From Amycolatopsis coloradensis (lineage in GTDB: Bacteria; Actinomycetota; Actinomycetes; Mycobacteriales; Pseudonocardiaceae): a DNA stretch of 64,000 bases. The stretch is taken from assembly GCF_001953865.1 (NCBI RefSeq), contig NZ_MQUQ01000015.1, positions 480,026 to 544,025 of the forward strand, written 5' to 3'. Numbering within the stretch: position 1 is the stretch's first letter; each line of letters opens with the position of its first letter. The position numbers were made by a program, and so were the translations under genes. Positions 49,109 to 58,227 of the stretch are shown here, one piece after another. The notes under the pieces are model-generated. The model ran no database searches. It worked only from the letters and a program-made list of their open reading frames with translations, and was not told where the DNA came from.

Positions 49109-49993
49109 TCAGAAGACGACAGTCCGGTTCCCGTGCACCAGAACGCGGCCTTCGAGGTGCCACCGCAGCCCGCGCGCCAACGTCACCTTCTCGATGTCGC
49201 GGCCCTTGCGGACCAGGTCCTCGACCGAATCGCCGTGGTCGACCCGGATGACGTCCTGGTCGACGATCGGGCCCGCGTCGAGGTCGGCGGTGACGTAGTG
49301 GCAGGTCGCGCCGATGAGTTTCACGCCGCGCGCGTGGGCCTGGTGGTACGGCCGCGCGCCGACGAACGACGGCAGGAAGCTGTGGTGGATGTTGAGCGCA
49401 CGCCCGGCCCACGCTTCGCACAGTTCCGCGGGCAGGACCTGCATGAACCGGGCGAGGACGACGGCGTGCGGGTCGTGCTCGTCGACCAGTTTCCGGACCT
49501 CGGCGAACGCGGACGCCTTGGCTTCGGCGTCACCGGCGGGGAACGGGACGTGGTGGAACGGGATGCCGTGGGCGCGGGTGATGTCGCCCAGCGACGCGTG
49601 GTTGCCGATGACCGCGGCGACGTCGACGTCCAGTTCCCCGGACGCGACGCGGCCGAGAAGGTCGTAGAGGCAGTGCCCGGCCTTGGAGACGAGGATCACC
49701 GCGCGACGGCGCTCACCCGTGTCGCTGACCTGCCAGCTCGACTCGGCCGAAAGCGACTCCGCGACGTCGGCGAAGCGCATGCGCAGTTCGGTGGCGTCGA
49801 ACGGGAGCGAGTCGGCGCGGACGACCTGGCGGGTGAAGAACCAGCCGGTGTCCGGGTCCGTGTGGTACGCCGCCTCGACGATCCAGCCGCCGTGCTCGGC
49901 GAGGAAACCCGAGATCCGGGCGATGATGCCGGTGCGGTCGGGGCAGCCGAAGGAGATCACATAGCGGCGTTCAGGGTTCGACACACACTCCAT
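49109..49993 (-). CDS. purU: Formyltetrahydrofolate deformylase
   Basis: 294 residues. Releases formate from 10-formyl-THF, balancing one-carbon pools and supplying formate to purine synthesis. N-terminal ACT domain (VISFGCPDRTGIIARISGFL, 10-90), then the formyl-transferase fold with ALNIHHSFLPSFVGARPYHQ and GVKLIGATCHYVTADLDAGP, which hold the catalytic Asn-His-Asp. Start ATG 49993 lies inside the end of the DedA gene (23-base overlap). Confidence 0.96.
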   Translation of the reverse strand: MECVSNPERRYVISFGCPDRTGIIARISGFLAEHGGWIVEAAYHTDPDTGWFFTRQVVRADSLPFDATELRMRFADVAESLSAESSWQVSDTGERRRAVILVSKAGHCLYDLLGRVASGELDVDVAAVIGNHASLGDITRAHGIPFHHVPFPAGDAEAKASAFAEVRKLVDEHDPHAVVLARFMQVLPAELCEAWAGRALNIHHSFLPSFVGARPYHQAHARGVKLIGATCHYVTADLDAGPIVDQDVIRVDHGDSVEDLVRKGRDIEKVTLARGLRWHLEGRVLVHGNRTVVF

Positions 49994-50630
49994 TGTCGCC
50001 GTTCTCGGCCGCGGCGCGGCGCCGGGTCAGGATGCGCACGCGCACCCGCCGCCCGACCTCGGTCGCCCCGACCAGCAACAGCCCGAGCGCGAAGGACAGC
50101 AGAAGGCCCTTCTCCGGTTCGTCCGCGAAGGCCGCTCCGCCGACGAGACCGATCAGGACGCTGTACACCGCCCAGATGCTCGCGCCGAGGGCGTCGAGCG
50201 GGACGAACTTGCGCGGCGGGTAGCCGAGGCTGCCGTTGGCGAGCCCGCTCGCGACGCGGCCGCCCGGCAGGTAGCGGGCGGCGAGGATCAGCAGGACGGC
50301 GTTGCGCTGCACCTGGATCTTCGCCCATTCGTAGCGCCGGATCCCGTCCGGACCGCGTTGCAGGCGGGACAGCGCTCGCGGACCAGCCGCGGCGCCGACG
50401 GTGTAGCTGAGGCAGTCGCCCAGCCACGCGCCGAGCGCGGAGACCACGGCGAGCAGCGCCAGCTGCGGCGGATCCGGGCCGATCAGGACCGCGACGGTGA
50501 TGACCGTCGTCTCACTCGGCATGAACGGCAGGAGTGCGTCCAGGCCGGACACCAGGAACACGATCACCCACAGCCAGGGTGATCCCAGCAAGCCCTGAAG
50601 CAGCTCGGTGACGTACTCCAGCAGTTCCAC
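49971..50630 (-). CDS. DedA-family membrane protein
   Basis: 219 residues from GTG 50630. DedA/SNARE-associated fold: PWLWVIVFLVSGLDALLPFM, MPSETTVITVAVLIG, ALGAWLGDCLSYTVGAAAGP and the AARYLPGGRVASGLANGSLG motif with the key Arg. Related members flip lipid carriers. The C-terminus is basic (VGRRVRVRILTRRR). Start is moderately sure as no strong ribosome site is seen. Confidence 0.9.
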   Translation of the reverse strand: MELLEYVTELLQGLLGSPWLWVIVFLVSGLDALLPFMPSETTVITVAVLIGPDPPQLALLAVVSALGAWLGDCLSYTVGAAAGPRALSRLQRGPDGIRRYEWAKIQVQRNAVLLILAARYLPGGRVASGLANGSLGYPPRKFVPLDALGASIWAVYSVLIGLVGGAAFADEPEKGLLLSFALGLLLVGATEVGRRVRVRILTRRRAAAENGDNGVCVEP

Positions 50631-50704
50631 GGTTCCATGGTGATCACCCCAGGTCGCATCGGGGTGACGGAGTGGGGTTGTGCCGGTGAATTCCCGCGAA
50701 TGTC

Positions 50705-51502
50705 CTAGTCGGGCGCCACGGACGACCACGGCACCGTGAGTTCACCGAGCCGCCACCGCGACGGCCGGTTCAGCACCGGCCAGCCCCGGGCGGTGAGCAG
50801 GTGCACGGTATGCGCCCAGCGGGCACGGACGCCGAAGTTCTGATGCGGCGCCGCCGTCGCCCAGCAAATGTCCAGAATGGACAGTAGTTCGTGGACACGT
50901 TCGCCGGGAACGTTGCGGTGAATGAGGATCTTGGGCAGGCGTTCGGCCACTGTGGACGGACGTTCCAGGCTGGCGAGATGCACGGACAGGGTCAGCGCGC
51001 GCGGGCCGTCGTGCCCGACGGCGACCCAGGTGCTCAGCCGCCCGATCTCGTCACAGGTGCCCTCGACCAGGAGCCCGTCCGGCGCCATCGCGTCCAGCAT
51101 CAGCGACCAGGCCCCGGTGACCTCGGCCTCGTCGTACTGCCGCAGCACGTTGAACGCGCGCACCACCACCGGCCGTGTCCCGGCGAGCTCGAAGCCGCCG
51201 CGCCGGAAGTCCAGCCACGGCCGGTCGACGGCGGACTGCGCGACCGAGACCCGTTCGGCGTCCAGCTCCAGGCCGAGCACGCGGACGTCGCGCCGGACAG
51301 TGCGCAGCCAGCGGGCCATCTCCACGGTGGTCACCGGCGAGGCGCCGTAGCCGAGGTCGACCACGAGCGGTTCGTCCGCGCCGCGCAGCAGCCGCGTCAC
51401 GGCCGGGTCGCTTGCCAGCCACCGGTCCACGCGGCGGAGCCGGTTGGGGTTGGTGGTCCCGCGTGTCGGTGCCCCGACCGGTTTCAGCGCTCGGCCAGCC
51501 AC
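50705..51502 (-). CDS. Class I SAM-dependent methyltransferase-like protein
   Basis: 265 residues from GTG 51502, overlapping the DUF2505 gene by 19 bases. SAM loop LVVDLGYGASPVTTVEMARW and VRVLGLELDAERVSVAQSAV; later GLLVEGTCDEIGRLSTWVAV. Substrate not identifiable. Co-transcribed with DUF2505. Confidence 0.85.
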   Translation of the reverse strand: MAGRALKPVGAPTRGTTNPNRLRRVDRWLASDPAVTRLLRGADEPLVVDLGYGASPVTTVEMARWLRTVRRDVRVLGLELDAERVSVAQSAVDRPWLDFRRGGFELAGTRPVVVRAFNVLRQYDEAEVTGAWSLMLDAMAPDGLLVEGTCDEIGRLSTWVAVGHDGPRALTLSVHLASLERPSTVAERLPKILIHRNVPGERVHELLSILDICWATAAPHQNFGVRARWAHTVHLLTARGWPVLNRPSRWRLGELTVPWSSVAPD

Positions 51503-51981
51503 TTCGCGACGAATTCCGCCTCGCGTTCCAGCAGTTTGACGACCTGTTCGGCGATCACGGTCTCCAGCTTCCCGCCGACGAACGGGAGCCGCACCTTGAC
51601 CTGACCGCTGGTGACCAGGGTCGTCTGCTCACCTTCGCCGGTCAGCGACGTCTTCGCGGTGATCTCGCCGGGCACGCCCTGCACGGACGCCGTCGCGTTG
51701 CCCGCGTAACCGGCTCCGGAGGCCTTCCAGGTCTGCTCGCGCTCGACGACGAGGTCGCCCCGGTGCAGTGTCCGGACGGCCGACGGGAGCTTGTCCGAGC
51801 TGATGCCCTGACGCAGCTTGTAGCGCACCCCGTCCTCGGCCGGGACGTATTCCAGCAGCTCCGCGTTATCGCCGCCGATCTGCTCGAGCCGGGCCCGCAG
51901 CGCCGCCTCACCCGCCACCGCGTCCCACGCGCTCGCGAGGTCGGCGGAGAAGGCTGCGCGGTGCTCGATACGGGATGCCAT
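51484..51981 (-). CDS. DUF2505 (SRPBCC-like) protein
   Basis: 165 residues from ATG 51981: IEHRAAFSADLASAWDAVAG, YKLRQGISSDKLPSAVRTLH, GEITAKTSLTGEGEQTTLVT, KLLEREAEFVAKWLAER. A START/SRPBCC-like fold common in actinobacteria; function unknown. Its start is only 26 bases from the divergent murB start. Confidence 0.9.
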   Translation of the reverse strand: MASRIEHRAAFSADLASAWDAVAGEAALRARLEQIGGDNAELLEYVPAEDGVRYKLRQGISSDKLPSAVRTLHRGDLVVEREQTWKASGAGYAGNATASVQGVPGEITAKTSLTGEGEQTTLVTSGQVKVRLPFVGGKLETVIAEQVVKLLEREAEFVAKWLAER

Positions 51982-52007
51982 GGCGCCAGACAGTACCGTT
52001 CACGGTC

Positions 52008-53072
52008 GTGAGCACTGCCGAAACTCCCACTCAGCACGCCGCCCTCGCCGATCACACCACGCTGCGGCTCGGTGGCCCGGCGCGGCGCTACGCCGAGGCG
52101 ACGACGGCGCAGGCCCTGGTCGAGGCGGTCCGCGAAGCCGACGACGCGGACGAGCCGATCTTGCTGCTCGGCGGCGGGTCGAACCTCGTCGTCGCCGACG
52201 AGGGCTTCGATGGCGCGCTGCTGAAGGTCGGCAACACCGGCTGGACGCGTGACGGAGATCTCGTCGAGGTCGCGGCGGGGCAGAACTGGGACGGTTTCGT
52301 CGAGGGCCTGGTCGCCGAGGGCGTCGGCGGGCTCGAATGTCTCTCCGGCATCCCCGGTTCGGTGGGCGCGACGCCGATCCAGAACGTCGGTGCCTACGGC
52401 TGCGAGGTGGCCGAGTCCCTGGTCTCGGTCGATCTCTACGACCGCGCCGCCCGCGAGATCCGCACACTGAGCGCCGAAGAGCTCGGCTTCGGCTACCGCA
52501 CCTCGATCCTGAAGGGGACCGACGCGGGCGTCGTGCTCACAGTGCGCTTCAAGGTCGCCGAAGACGGCCTGTCGGCCCCGATCCGCTACGCCGAACTCGC
52601 CCGCACGCTCGGCATCGAGATCGGTGACCGGGTCCCGGCGGCTGAAGCACGCGGAGCGGTCCTCGGGCTGCGTCGCGGCAAGGGCATGGTCCTGGACGCC
52701 GACGACCACGACACGTGGAGCGCGGGCTCGTTCTTCACCAACCCGATCATCGGCGAGGCTCAGCTGGCGAAGGTGCTGGCGGGAATCGTGGACGTCGTCG
52801 GCCAAGACGTCCGGGTTCCGCGGTACCCGGCGCCCGGTGGCACGAAGCTGTCCGCGGCGTGGCTGATCGAGCGCGCGGGGTTCGCGAAGGGGCACGAGGG
52901 GCCGGGCGGCCGGGTGTCGCTGTCGACGAAGCACACGCTGGCGCTCACGAACCGGGGTAAGGCGTCGACGGCGGACCTCCTCGCGCTGGCCCGCGAAGTA
53001 CGCGACGGCGTCGAGGCCCGCTTCGGCGTCTCGCTGCACCCAGAACCCCTGCTCATCAACTGCTCGCTCTAG
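52008..53072 (+). CDS. murB: UDP-N-acetylenolpyruvoylglucosamine reductase
   Basis: 354 residues from GTG 52008. Reduces UDP-GlcNAc-enolpyruvate to UDP-MurNAc in cytoplasmic peptidoglycan synthesis. FAD-binding: ILLLGGGSNLVVADEGFDGA; substrate: LSGIPGSVGATPIQNVGAYG, FGYRTSILKG; catalytic Ser in AGSFFTNPII and Glu near the C-terminus (HPEPLLI). TACCGT at 51994-51999 suggests leaderless start. A family A palindrome begins 6 bases after its stop. Confidence 0.96.
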   Translation: MSTAETPTQHAALADHTTLRLGGPARRYAEATTAQALVEAVREADDADEPILLLGGGSNLVVADEGFDGALLKVGNTGWTRDGDLVEVAAGQNWDGFVEGLVAEGVGGLECLSGIPGSVGATPIQNVGAYGCEVAESLVSVDLYDRAAREIRTLSAEELGFGYRTSILKGTDAGVVLTVRFKVAEDGLSAPIRYAELARTLGIEIGDRVPAAEARGAVLGLRRGKGMVLDADDHDTWSAGSFFTNPIIGEAQLAKVLAGIVDVVGQDVRVPRYPAPGGTKLSAAWLIERAGFAKGHEGPGGRVSLSTKHTLALTNRGKASTADLLALAREVRDGVEARFGVSLHPEPLLINCSL

Positions 53073-53078
53073 CCCTCT

Positions 53079-53147
53079 CCCGCGATTCGTCCTCTAGTTG
53101 CGGTAGTTCGTGCCGCGCACTACCGCAACTAGAGGACGAATCGCGGG
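53079..53147. repeat. Palindromic repeat family A, copy 2
   Basis: Perfect 29-bp arms (53079-53107 / 53119-53147; same TTCGTCCTCTAGTTGCGG core as copy 1) and an 11-base loop, starting 6 bases after the murB stop. Confidence 0.92.
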
Positions 53148-53286
53148 TGGTGAACAACCCCGGGCCGGTCCCATGCGTCTATCTCCGTGAGGGGCGAGGG
53201 TGAGTTCCGTCGCCGCGGGTAACGTCGGAGAGGTCCTCAGCGCTGAGCGGGTAGAAGCTCGCCGGGGGGCCAATGGGAGGTAGACG

Positions 53287-54465
53287 GTGATCGAACGGCG
53301 CACGGTGTTCAAGGCCGCGCTCGCCGCGGGTGCGGCCATGCTGGCCGCCGCCTGCTCCAGCGAAGCAGGCGGCAACGCCAAGCCGGAGGGCAGCGGCGGT
53401 GAAGGAGAGGCCTCGGCACCGCCGATCGCCAAGATCACCGCCGAACCCGCCGTCGACGCCAAGGACGCCTCCGTGGTGACCCCGGTCGTGGTGAAGGTCG
53501 CCGACGGCAAGCTCACCGAGGTCAAGGTCACCGGGGATTCGGGCAAGGACGTCAAGGGCGAGCTCTCCCCCGACGGCCTCACCTGGAAAGCCTCCGAGGT
53601 CCTCGGCTACGGCAAGACCTACACGTACGCCGCGAAGGCCACCGGCAGCGACAACAAGCCCGCCGAGCTGAAAGGCACCTTCACCACGGTCAAGCCCGCC
53701 AAGGAGGTCCGCGCCACGCTGAACCCGGCAGACGACGCCGAGGTCGGCGTCGCGATGCCGATCAGCGTGAAGTTCGCGTCCCCGGTCAAGGACAAGGCGG
53801 CCGCCGAGAAGGCGCTCAAGGTGACGACCGACAAGGACGTCGAGGGCTCCTGGGGCTGGCTGTCGGAGAGCCAGGTCGACTGGCGGCCGAAGGAGTACTG
53901 GCCCGCCAACATCACGGTCAACGTCGAGGCGAAGCTCTACGGCGTCGCGCTCGGCGGCGGCGCGTACGGCAAGGCCGACGTCACCACGAAGTTCAAGATC
54001 GGCCGCAACCAGGTGGTCAAGGTCAACACCCCGGACCACACGATGAAGGTCTACCGCGGTGGCGCGGAATCGGCGAGCTACCCGTGCTCGAACGGGCTCG
54101 ACGGCGACGTCCAGCGGAACACTCCCAACGGCACCTTCATCGTGATGACCAAGGAGCCGACGGCCCGCTTCGACAACGCGCGCTACGGCTACACCAACGT
54201 CAACAAGAAGTGGGCCTGCCGGATCTCGAACAACGGCGAGTACATCCACGAGAACCAGGACAACGCGTCGAACATCGGCAAGGCCAACACCTCGCACGGC
54301 TGCGTGAACCTGCTCGAGGCGGACGCGAAGAAGTACTTCGACTCGGCGATGATCGGCGACCCGGTCGAGATCACCGGCTCGAAGCTGGGCAGTCCGACCA
54401 AATCGGACGTCAAGAATTGGTTCTACGACTGGAAGTCCTGGAAGGCCCTGTCGGCGATCAAGTAG
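53287..54465 (+). CDS. Lipoprotein L,D-transpeptidase (LprQ position)
   Basis: 392 residues from GTG 53287 with GGGAGGT 6 bases upstream. Signal ERRTVFKAALAAGAAMLAAAC has a twin-arginine-like RRTVFK and lipobox Cys23. Two Ig-like domains (45-140, 145-240) and a YkuD domain with His321 (EYIHENQ) and SHGCVNL (His337, Cys339). An extra Cys pair (Cys267, Cys311) could form a disulfide. Position after murB matches mycobacterial lprQ (Rv0483). Paralogue of 1359-2567. Confidence 0.95.
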   Translation: MIERRTVFKAALAAGAAMLAAACSSEAGGNAKPEGSGGEGEASAPPIAKITAEPAVDAKDASVVTPVVVKVADGKLTEVKVTGDSGKDVKGELSPDGLTWKASEVLGYGKTYTYAAKATGSDNKPAELKGTFTTVKPAKEVRATLNPADDAEVGVAMPISVKFASPVKDKAAAEKALKVTTDKDVEGSWGWLSESQVDWRPKEYWPANITVNVEAKLYGVALGGGAYGKADVTTKFKIGRNQVVKVNTPDHTMKVYRGGAESASYPCSNGLDGDVQRNTPNGTFIVMTKEPTARFDNARYGYTNVNKKWACRISNNGEYIHENQDNASNIGKANTSHGCVNLLEADAKKYFDSAMIGDPVEITGSKLGSPTKSDVKNWFYDWKSWKALSAIK

Positions 54466-54484
54466 CCGCGTGACGCGTGCCCAG

Positions 54485-54543
54485 GGTGTCGCGAAAGCCA
54501 CTTTCAGGACATCAGGTGTCCCGAAAGTGGCTTTCGCGACACC
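54485..54543. repeat. Palindromic repeat family B, copy 2
   Basis: Perfect 21-bp arms (54485-54505 / 54523-54543; core TGTCGCGAAAGCCACTTTC) with a 17-base loop that can form a nested GGACA/TGTCC hairpin, 20 bases after the ldt stop. Confidence 0.88.
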
Positions 54544-54597
54544 TGCCGCCCGAATCGCGCTCACGACCACCTGGCCGGACCTCATAAAGTGCGACCT

Positions 54598-55410
54598 ATG
54601 AAGACCGAGGTAGTCGGCTACGGCGGAACCCGCATCGGCCTGTGGGTCGAAGGCGCCGAGAACACCCGTCCGATCGTGTTCGTGCACGGCTGGGCCCAGT
54701 CCGCCAAGGCCTGGGCGCCCCAGCTGGCCGATCCCGCGCTCTCCGAGCGGTATCGCCTGGTCGCGATGGATCTGCGCGGTCACGGGGACTCCGAGGTTCC
54801 CTCGGCGGGCTACGACGATCCGCGGGTCTGGGCCGAAGACCTCGCTTCCGTGCTGGACTTCGCCGGGGAAGACGCGATCGTCGTCGGCTGGTCCTACGGC
54901 GGGCTCGTCATCACCGACTTCCTTCGCGTGCACGGTTCCGCACGGCTTGGCGGCGTCGTGCTGGTGGGCGCCATCACGGAAATCGGCAAGAACCGGCAAG
55001 GCGGCAAGGTCGGCCCCGCGATGCGTGAGGCCATCCCGGCGGTGCTGTCGGACGATCCGGCGGTCGCGATTCCCGCGTTGGTGCGGTTCAGCGAGCGGAT
55101 GACGGCCGCACCGGTGTCCGGGACGCTGACCCAATCACTGCTCGGCGCCTGTCTCTCGACGCCGCCTTCCGTGCGCTCCGCGCTGTTCCGGCGCGACGTC
55201 GGGAGTGAGGACGTTCTTCGCGATCTGGACAAACCGACGCTGATCGTCCACGGTCTCGCGGACGCTGTGATCGATCCGACGTGTGCGGAATACGCGGCCG
55301 GGAAGATTCAGGGGGCCGTCATGCGTTGGCTACCTGAGGTGGGGCATCTGCCGTTCGCCGAAGCAGCGGATGAGTTCGGTGGTCTGCTGCGCGGGTTCGC
55401 CGATCAGTAG
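54598..55410 (+). CDS. Alpha/beta-fold hydrolase
   Basis: 270 residues from ATG 54598, 8 bases after a TAAAGT -10 box, so likely leaderless. HGWAQSAKAW oxyanion region, nucleophile elbow GWSYGG (Ser in VVGWSYGGLVITDFLRVHG), acid in LIVHGLADAVIDP and His in EVGHLPFAE: a complete triad. Substrate unknown; esterase/haloperoxidase-like. Confidence 0.93.
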   Translation: MKTEVVGYGGTRIGLWVEGAENTRPIVFVHGWAQSAKAWAPQLADPALSERYRLVAMDLRGHGDSEVPSAGYDDPRVWAEDLASVLDFAGEDAIVVGWSYGGLVITDFLRVHGSARLGGVVLVGAITEIGKNRQGGKVGPAMREAIPAVLSDDPAVAIPALVRFSERMTAAPVSGTLTQSLLGACLSTPPSVRSALFRRDVGSEDVLRDLDKPTLIVHGLADAVIDPTCAEYAAGKIQGAVMRWLPEVGHLPFAEAADEFGGLLRGFADQ

Positions 55411-55431
55411 GACTTCAGGAGTGTTGACCAG

Positions 55432-56736
55432 GTGACGTTCCCTCTGTACGGGTTCGATGCCGCGCCAAGGCGCGTCGCGGTGCTGTCGTTGCACACCTCT
55501 CCGCTGGAACAGCCGGGTACCGGCGACGCCGGCGGGATGAACGTCTACGTGAGCCAGACGGCCACCGAGATGGCCCGCCGCGGCGTCGAGGTCGAGGTGT
55601 TCACGCGGGCGACGTCCTCGGACCAGCCCCCGGTCGCCGAGCTGGCGCCCGGAGTGCTCGTGCGGCACATCCCGGCCGGGCCGTTCGAGCCACTGGGACG
55701 CGATGAGCTCCCGGCGCAGCTGTGCGCGTTCACCGCCGGGGTGCTGCGGGCCGAGGCGTTCCACGAACCGGGCTACTACGACCTCATCCATTCGCATTAC
55801 TGGCTCTCCGGCCAGGCGGGCTGGCTCGCCCGAGATCGCTGGGGCGTGCCGCTGGTGCACACCGCGCACACCCTGGCGAAGGTCAAGAACGCGGCGCTGG
55901 CCGAGGGCGACACCCCGGAACCGCGCACCCGCGTGATCGGCGAGCAGCAGGTCGTCGAAGAGGCGGACTGCCTGGTCGCGAACACCCGCGTCGAAGCCCG
56001 TGAGCTGATCGAGCTGTACGACGCTGACCCGCACGCCGTGCACGCCATCCCGCCAGGGGTCGACCTCGACCGCTTCACGCCGGGTTCGCGGTCGGCCGCG
56101 CGCCGGGCGCTCGGCCTGCCGCAGGACGCGATCGTGCTGGCCTTCGCGGGCCGGATCCAGCCACTGAAGGCGCCGGACGTCCTCCTGCTGGCCGCGGCCG
56201 AAATGCTGCGCGAGCGGCCGGAGCTGGCGTCACGGCTGGTCGTGCTGATCGTCGGCGGCCCGTCCGGGACCGGGCTGGAGCAGCCACAGGCCCTGCGTGA
56301 ACTGGCCGTCTCCCTCGGCATCGAGGAGCAGACCCGGTTCATGCCGCCGCAGCCAGGCCGGTCTCTGGTCAACGTCTACCGCGCGGCCGACATCGTCGCC
56401 GTGCCGAGCTACAACGAGTCGTTCGGGCTGGTCGCGCTCGAGGCGCAGGCCTGCGGGACGCCGGTGATCGCGGCCGAGGTCGGCGGGCTGCCGGTCGCGG
56501 TCCCGCACGGGGTTTCCGGGTTGCTGGTGCCCTCGCACGATCCGAAGGAGTGGGCGGGCGCGCTCGCCAACGTCGCGTTGCGGCCCGGCAGGCGTGCCGA
56601 ACTCTCGGCCAACGCCGTCGTCCACGCGCAGCGCTTTTCCTGGCGCCGGACGACGGACCGCCTGCTGGACACGTACGCTCAGGCGACCGGCGCGTTCCGG
56701 CGCGCCCTCGAACAGCGCACGGAGGTGGCGGTTTGA
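55432..56736 (+). CDS. mshA: D-inositol-3-phosphate glycosyltransferase (mycothiol synthesis)
   Basis: 434 residues from GTG 55432. First step of mycothiol synthesis: joins UDP-GlcNAc to inositol-3-phosphate. GT-B fold (GT4): HTSPLEQPGTGDAGGMNVYV binds inositol phosphate, THYW-like IHSHYWLSGQAGWLARDRWG, FAGRIQPLKAPDVLL, and the UDP-sugar motif PSYNESFGLVALEAQACGTP (E-x7-E). The YbjN-like gene follows with a 4-base overlap, as in mycobacteria. Confidence 0.97.
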   Translation: MTFPLYGFDAAPRRVAVLSLHTSPLEQPGTGDAGGMNVYVSQTATEMARRGVEVEVFTRATSSDQPPVAELAPGVLVRHIPAGPFEPLGRDELPAQLCAFTAGVLRAEAFHEPGYYDLIHSHYWLSGQAGWLARDRWGVPLVHTAHTLAKVKNAALAEGDTPEPRTRVIGEQQVVEEADCLVANTRVEARELIELYDADPHAVHAIPPGVDLDRFTPGSRSAARRALGLPQDAIVLAFAGRIQPLKAPDVLLLAAAEMLRERPELASRLVVLIVGGPSGTGLEQPQALRELAVSLGIEEQTRFMPPQPGRSLVNVYRAADIVAVPSYNESFGLVALEAQACGTPVIAAEVGGLPVAVPHGVSGLLVPSHDPKEWAGALANVALRPGRRAELSANAVVHAQRFSWRRTTDRLLDTYAQATGAFRRALEQRTEVAV

Positions 56737-57248
56737 CACTCGACGAGACTTTGCGGTCCTCTTTGGACAACGCGGGCCTGAAGTACGACAGGCGTGGCGA
56801 GGGCAAGTACTTCGTCACGCTGCCCGGCACCAAGAAGTTGCAGACGAACTGCTGGCTGGTCGCGGGCGACCACGCGTTCGCCGTCGAGGCCTTCGTCTGC
56901 CGCCGCCCCGATGAGTCGCATGTGGACGTTTACCGCTTTCTGTTGCGCCGCAACGCGAAACTGTACGGCGTGCATTACACCGTCGACGCGATGGGCGATA
57001 TCTATCTGGTCGGCCGGTTCGGCTTGGACACGGTGACCGAGTCCGAACTGGACAAGATCCTCGGGCAGGTGCTGGAGGCCGCCGACGGCGATTTCAACAC
57101 GTTGCTCGAACTCGGGTTCGCCGAGTCGATCAAACGCGAATGGGACTGGCGGGTGTCGCGCGGCGAGTCGCTGGCGAACTTGCAGGCGTTCAAGCATCTC
57201 GTAGAACCCTCGAACGGGCACGAGCCCGGAGCCTTGACCGACTCGTGA
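56733..57248 (+). CDS. YbjN-domain protein (Rv0487-like), TTG start
   Basis: 171 residues from TTG 56733, overlapping the mshA stop (TTGA) with GGAGG 8 bases upstream. YbjN fold, related to type III secretion chaperones: SLDNAGLKYDRRGEGKYFVT, FAVEAFVCRRPDESHVDVYR, GRFGLDTVTESELDKILGQV. Constant mshA neighbour; function unknown. Confidence 0.9.
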   Translation: MTLDETLRSSLDNAGLKYDRRGEGKYFVTLPGTKKLQTNCWLVAGDHAFAVEAFVCRRPDESHVDVYRFLLRRNAKLYGVHYTVDAMGDIYLVGRFGLDTVTESELDKILGQVLEAADGDFNTLLELGFAESIKREWDWRVSRGESLANLQAFKHLVEPSNGHEPGALTDS

Positions 57249-57315
57249 CCCGGACGGTGCAACGGCGCTGAAGTCCGCTCCGTCTCTCTCCGCGGCACTG
57301 GAGGGAGAAGGACTC

Positions 57316-58227
57316 ATGCGCAAGCGATTGAGATGGATCGCCGCCGCCGGCATCGTGCTGGCGCTGGCGGGCTGTTCGGCGAACGATTCCAGCGGCGAAT
57401 CCGCCGCGATGCCGATGTCGTCCGACGGGAAGCAGGCGGCGCCGAAGCAGGGTGCGCCGAACCAGGACAGTGGCGGCAAGGCCGGGCAGGAGAAGGCGCC
57501 GGCGCCCGCCGGGCAGCCGGGTGTCACCGACCGCAAACTGGTGCGCACGGCGAGCATGGAGCTCACCACGCCGAACGTGGCCGACCTGATCTCGCAGGTC
57601 CGCGTCATCACGCAGGGCGCCGCCGGCTACACCGGCCAGGAGAGCACCCAGGAGAAGCGGGCGACGATCAGTGTCGTCGTCCCCTCCGAACGCCTCGACG
57701 GCGTGCTGGACCAGTTAGGCAGGCTCGGGAAGCTGGTCCGGCGGGAGGCCGGCGCGACTGACGTGACCGAGCAGCTCGTCGATGTCGACTCCCGGCTCGC
57801 CACCCAGCGGGCGAGCGTCGAGCGCATCCGCGCGCTGCTCGCGAGGGCGACGTCGATCGCGGAGATCACCTCGGTCGAGAGTGAGCTGACGAACCGCGAA
57901 GCCGAACTCGAATCACTTCAGAAGCGCCGCGAGAGCCTCGCCGGAAGTGTCGCCATGTCGACTATTTCCTTGCAGGTGAAGGCGGAAGAGGTCGTGGTCG
58001 CGGAAGAGTCCCGTAACGGTTTCCTCGATGGGCTGGCCGGCGGCTGGAACGCGTTCCTGACCTTCGGTGGCGGCCTGCTGGTCGTGATCGGGGCGATGGC
58101 TCCGTTCGTGCTGGTCTTCGGCATTCCCGCGGCGGCCCTGGTGTGGTGGCTGCGCAAGCGGCGCCGTCCGGCGGCTCCCGCGATGGCGACGGCGTCGGAT
58201 CTGCCGTCCGCGCCTCCGCTGGACTGA
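57316..58227 (+). CDS. DUF4349 lipoprotein
   Basis: 303 residues from ATG 57316. Lipobox LAGC (Cys20), low-complexity linker (25-75), DUF4349 domain (76-225: VRTASMELTTPNVADLISQV, EKRATISVVVPSERLDGVLD, LEQ-type coiled coil VDSRLATQRASVERIRALLA), and a C-terminal membrane helix (LVVIGAMAPFVLVFGIPAAA) with basic tail. Anchored at both ends; function unknown. Confidence 0.9.
   Translation: MRKRLRWIAAAGIVLALAGCSANDSSGESAAMPMSSDGKQAAPKQGAPNQDSGGKAGQEKAPAPAGQPGVTDRKLVRTASMELTTPNVADLISQVRVITQGAAGYTGQESTQEKRATISVVVPSERLDGVLDQLGRLGKLVRREAGATDVTEQLVDVDSRLATQRASVERIRALLARATSIAEITSVESELTNREAELESLQKRRESLAGSVAMSTISLQVKAEEVVVAEESRNGFLDGLAGGWNAFLTFGGGLLVVIGAMAPFVLVFGIPAAALVWWLRKRRRPAAPAMATASDLPSAPPLD

Noticed and set aside
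53179..55134. 651-codon minus-strand frame
   Set aside because: Shadow of the second L,D-transpeptidase and the hydrolase gene.
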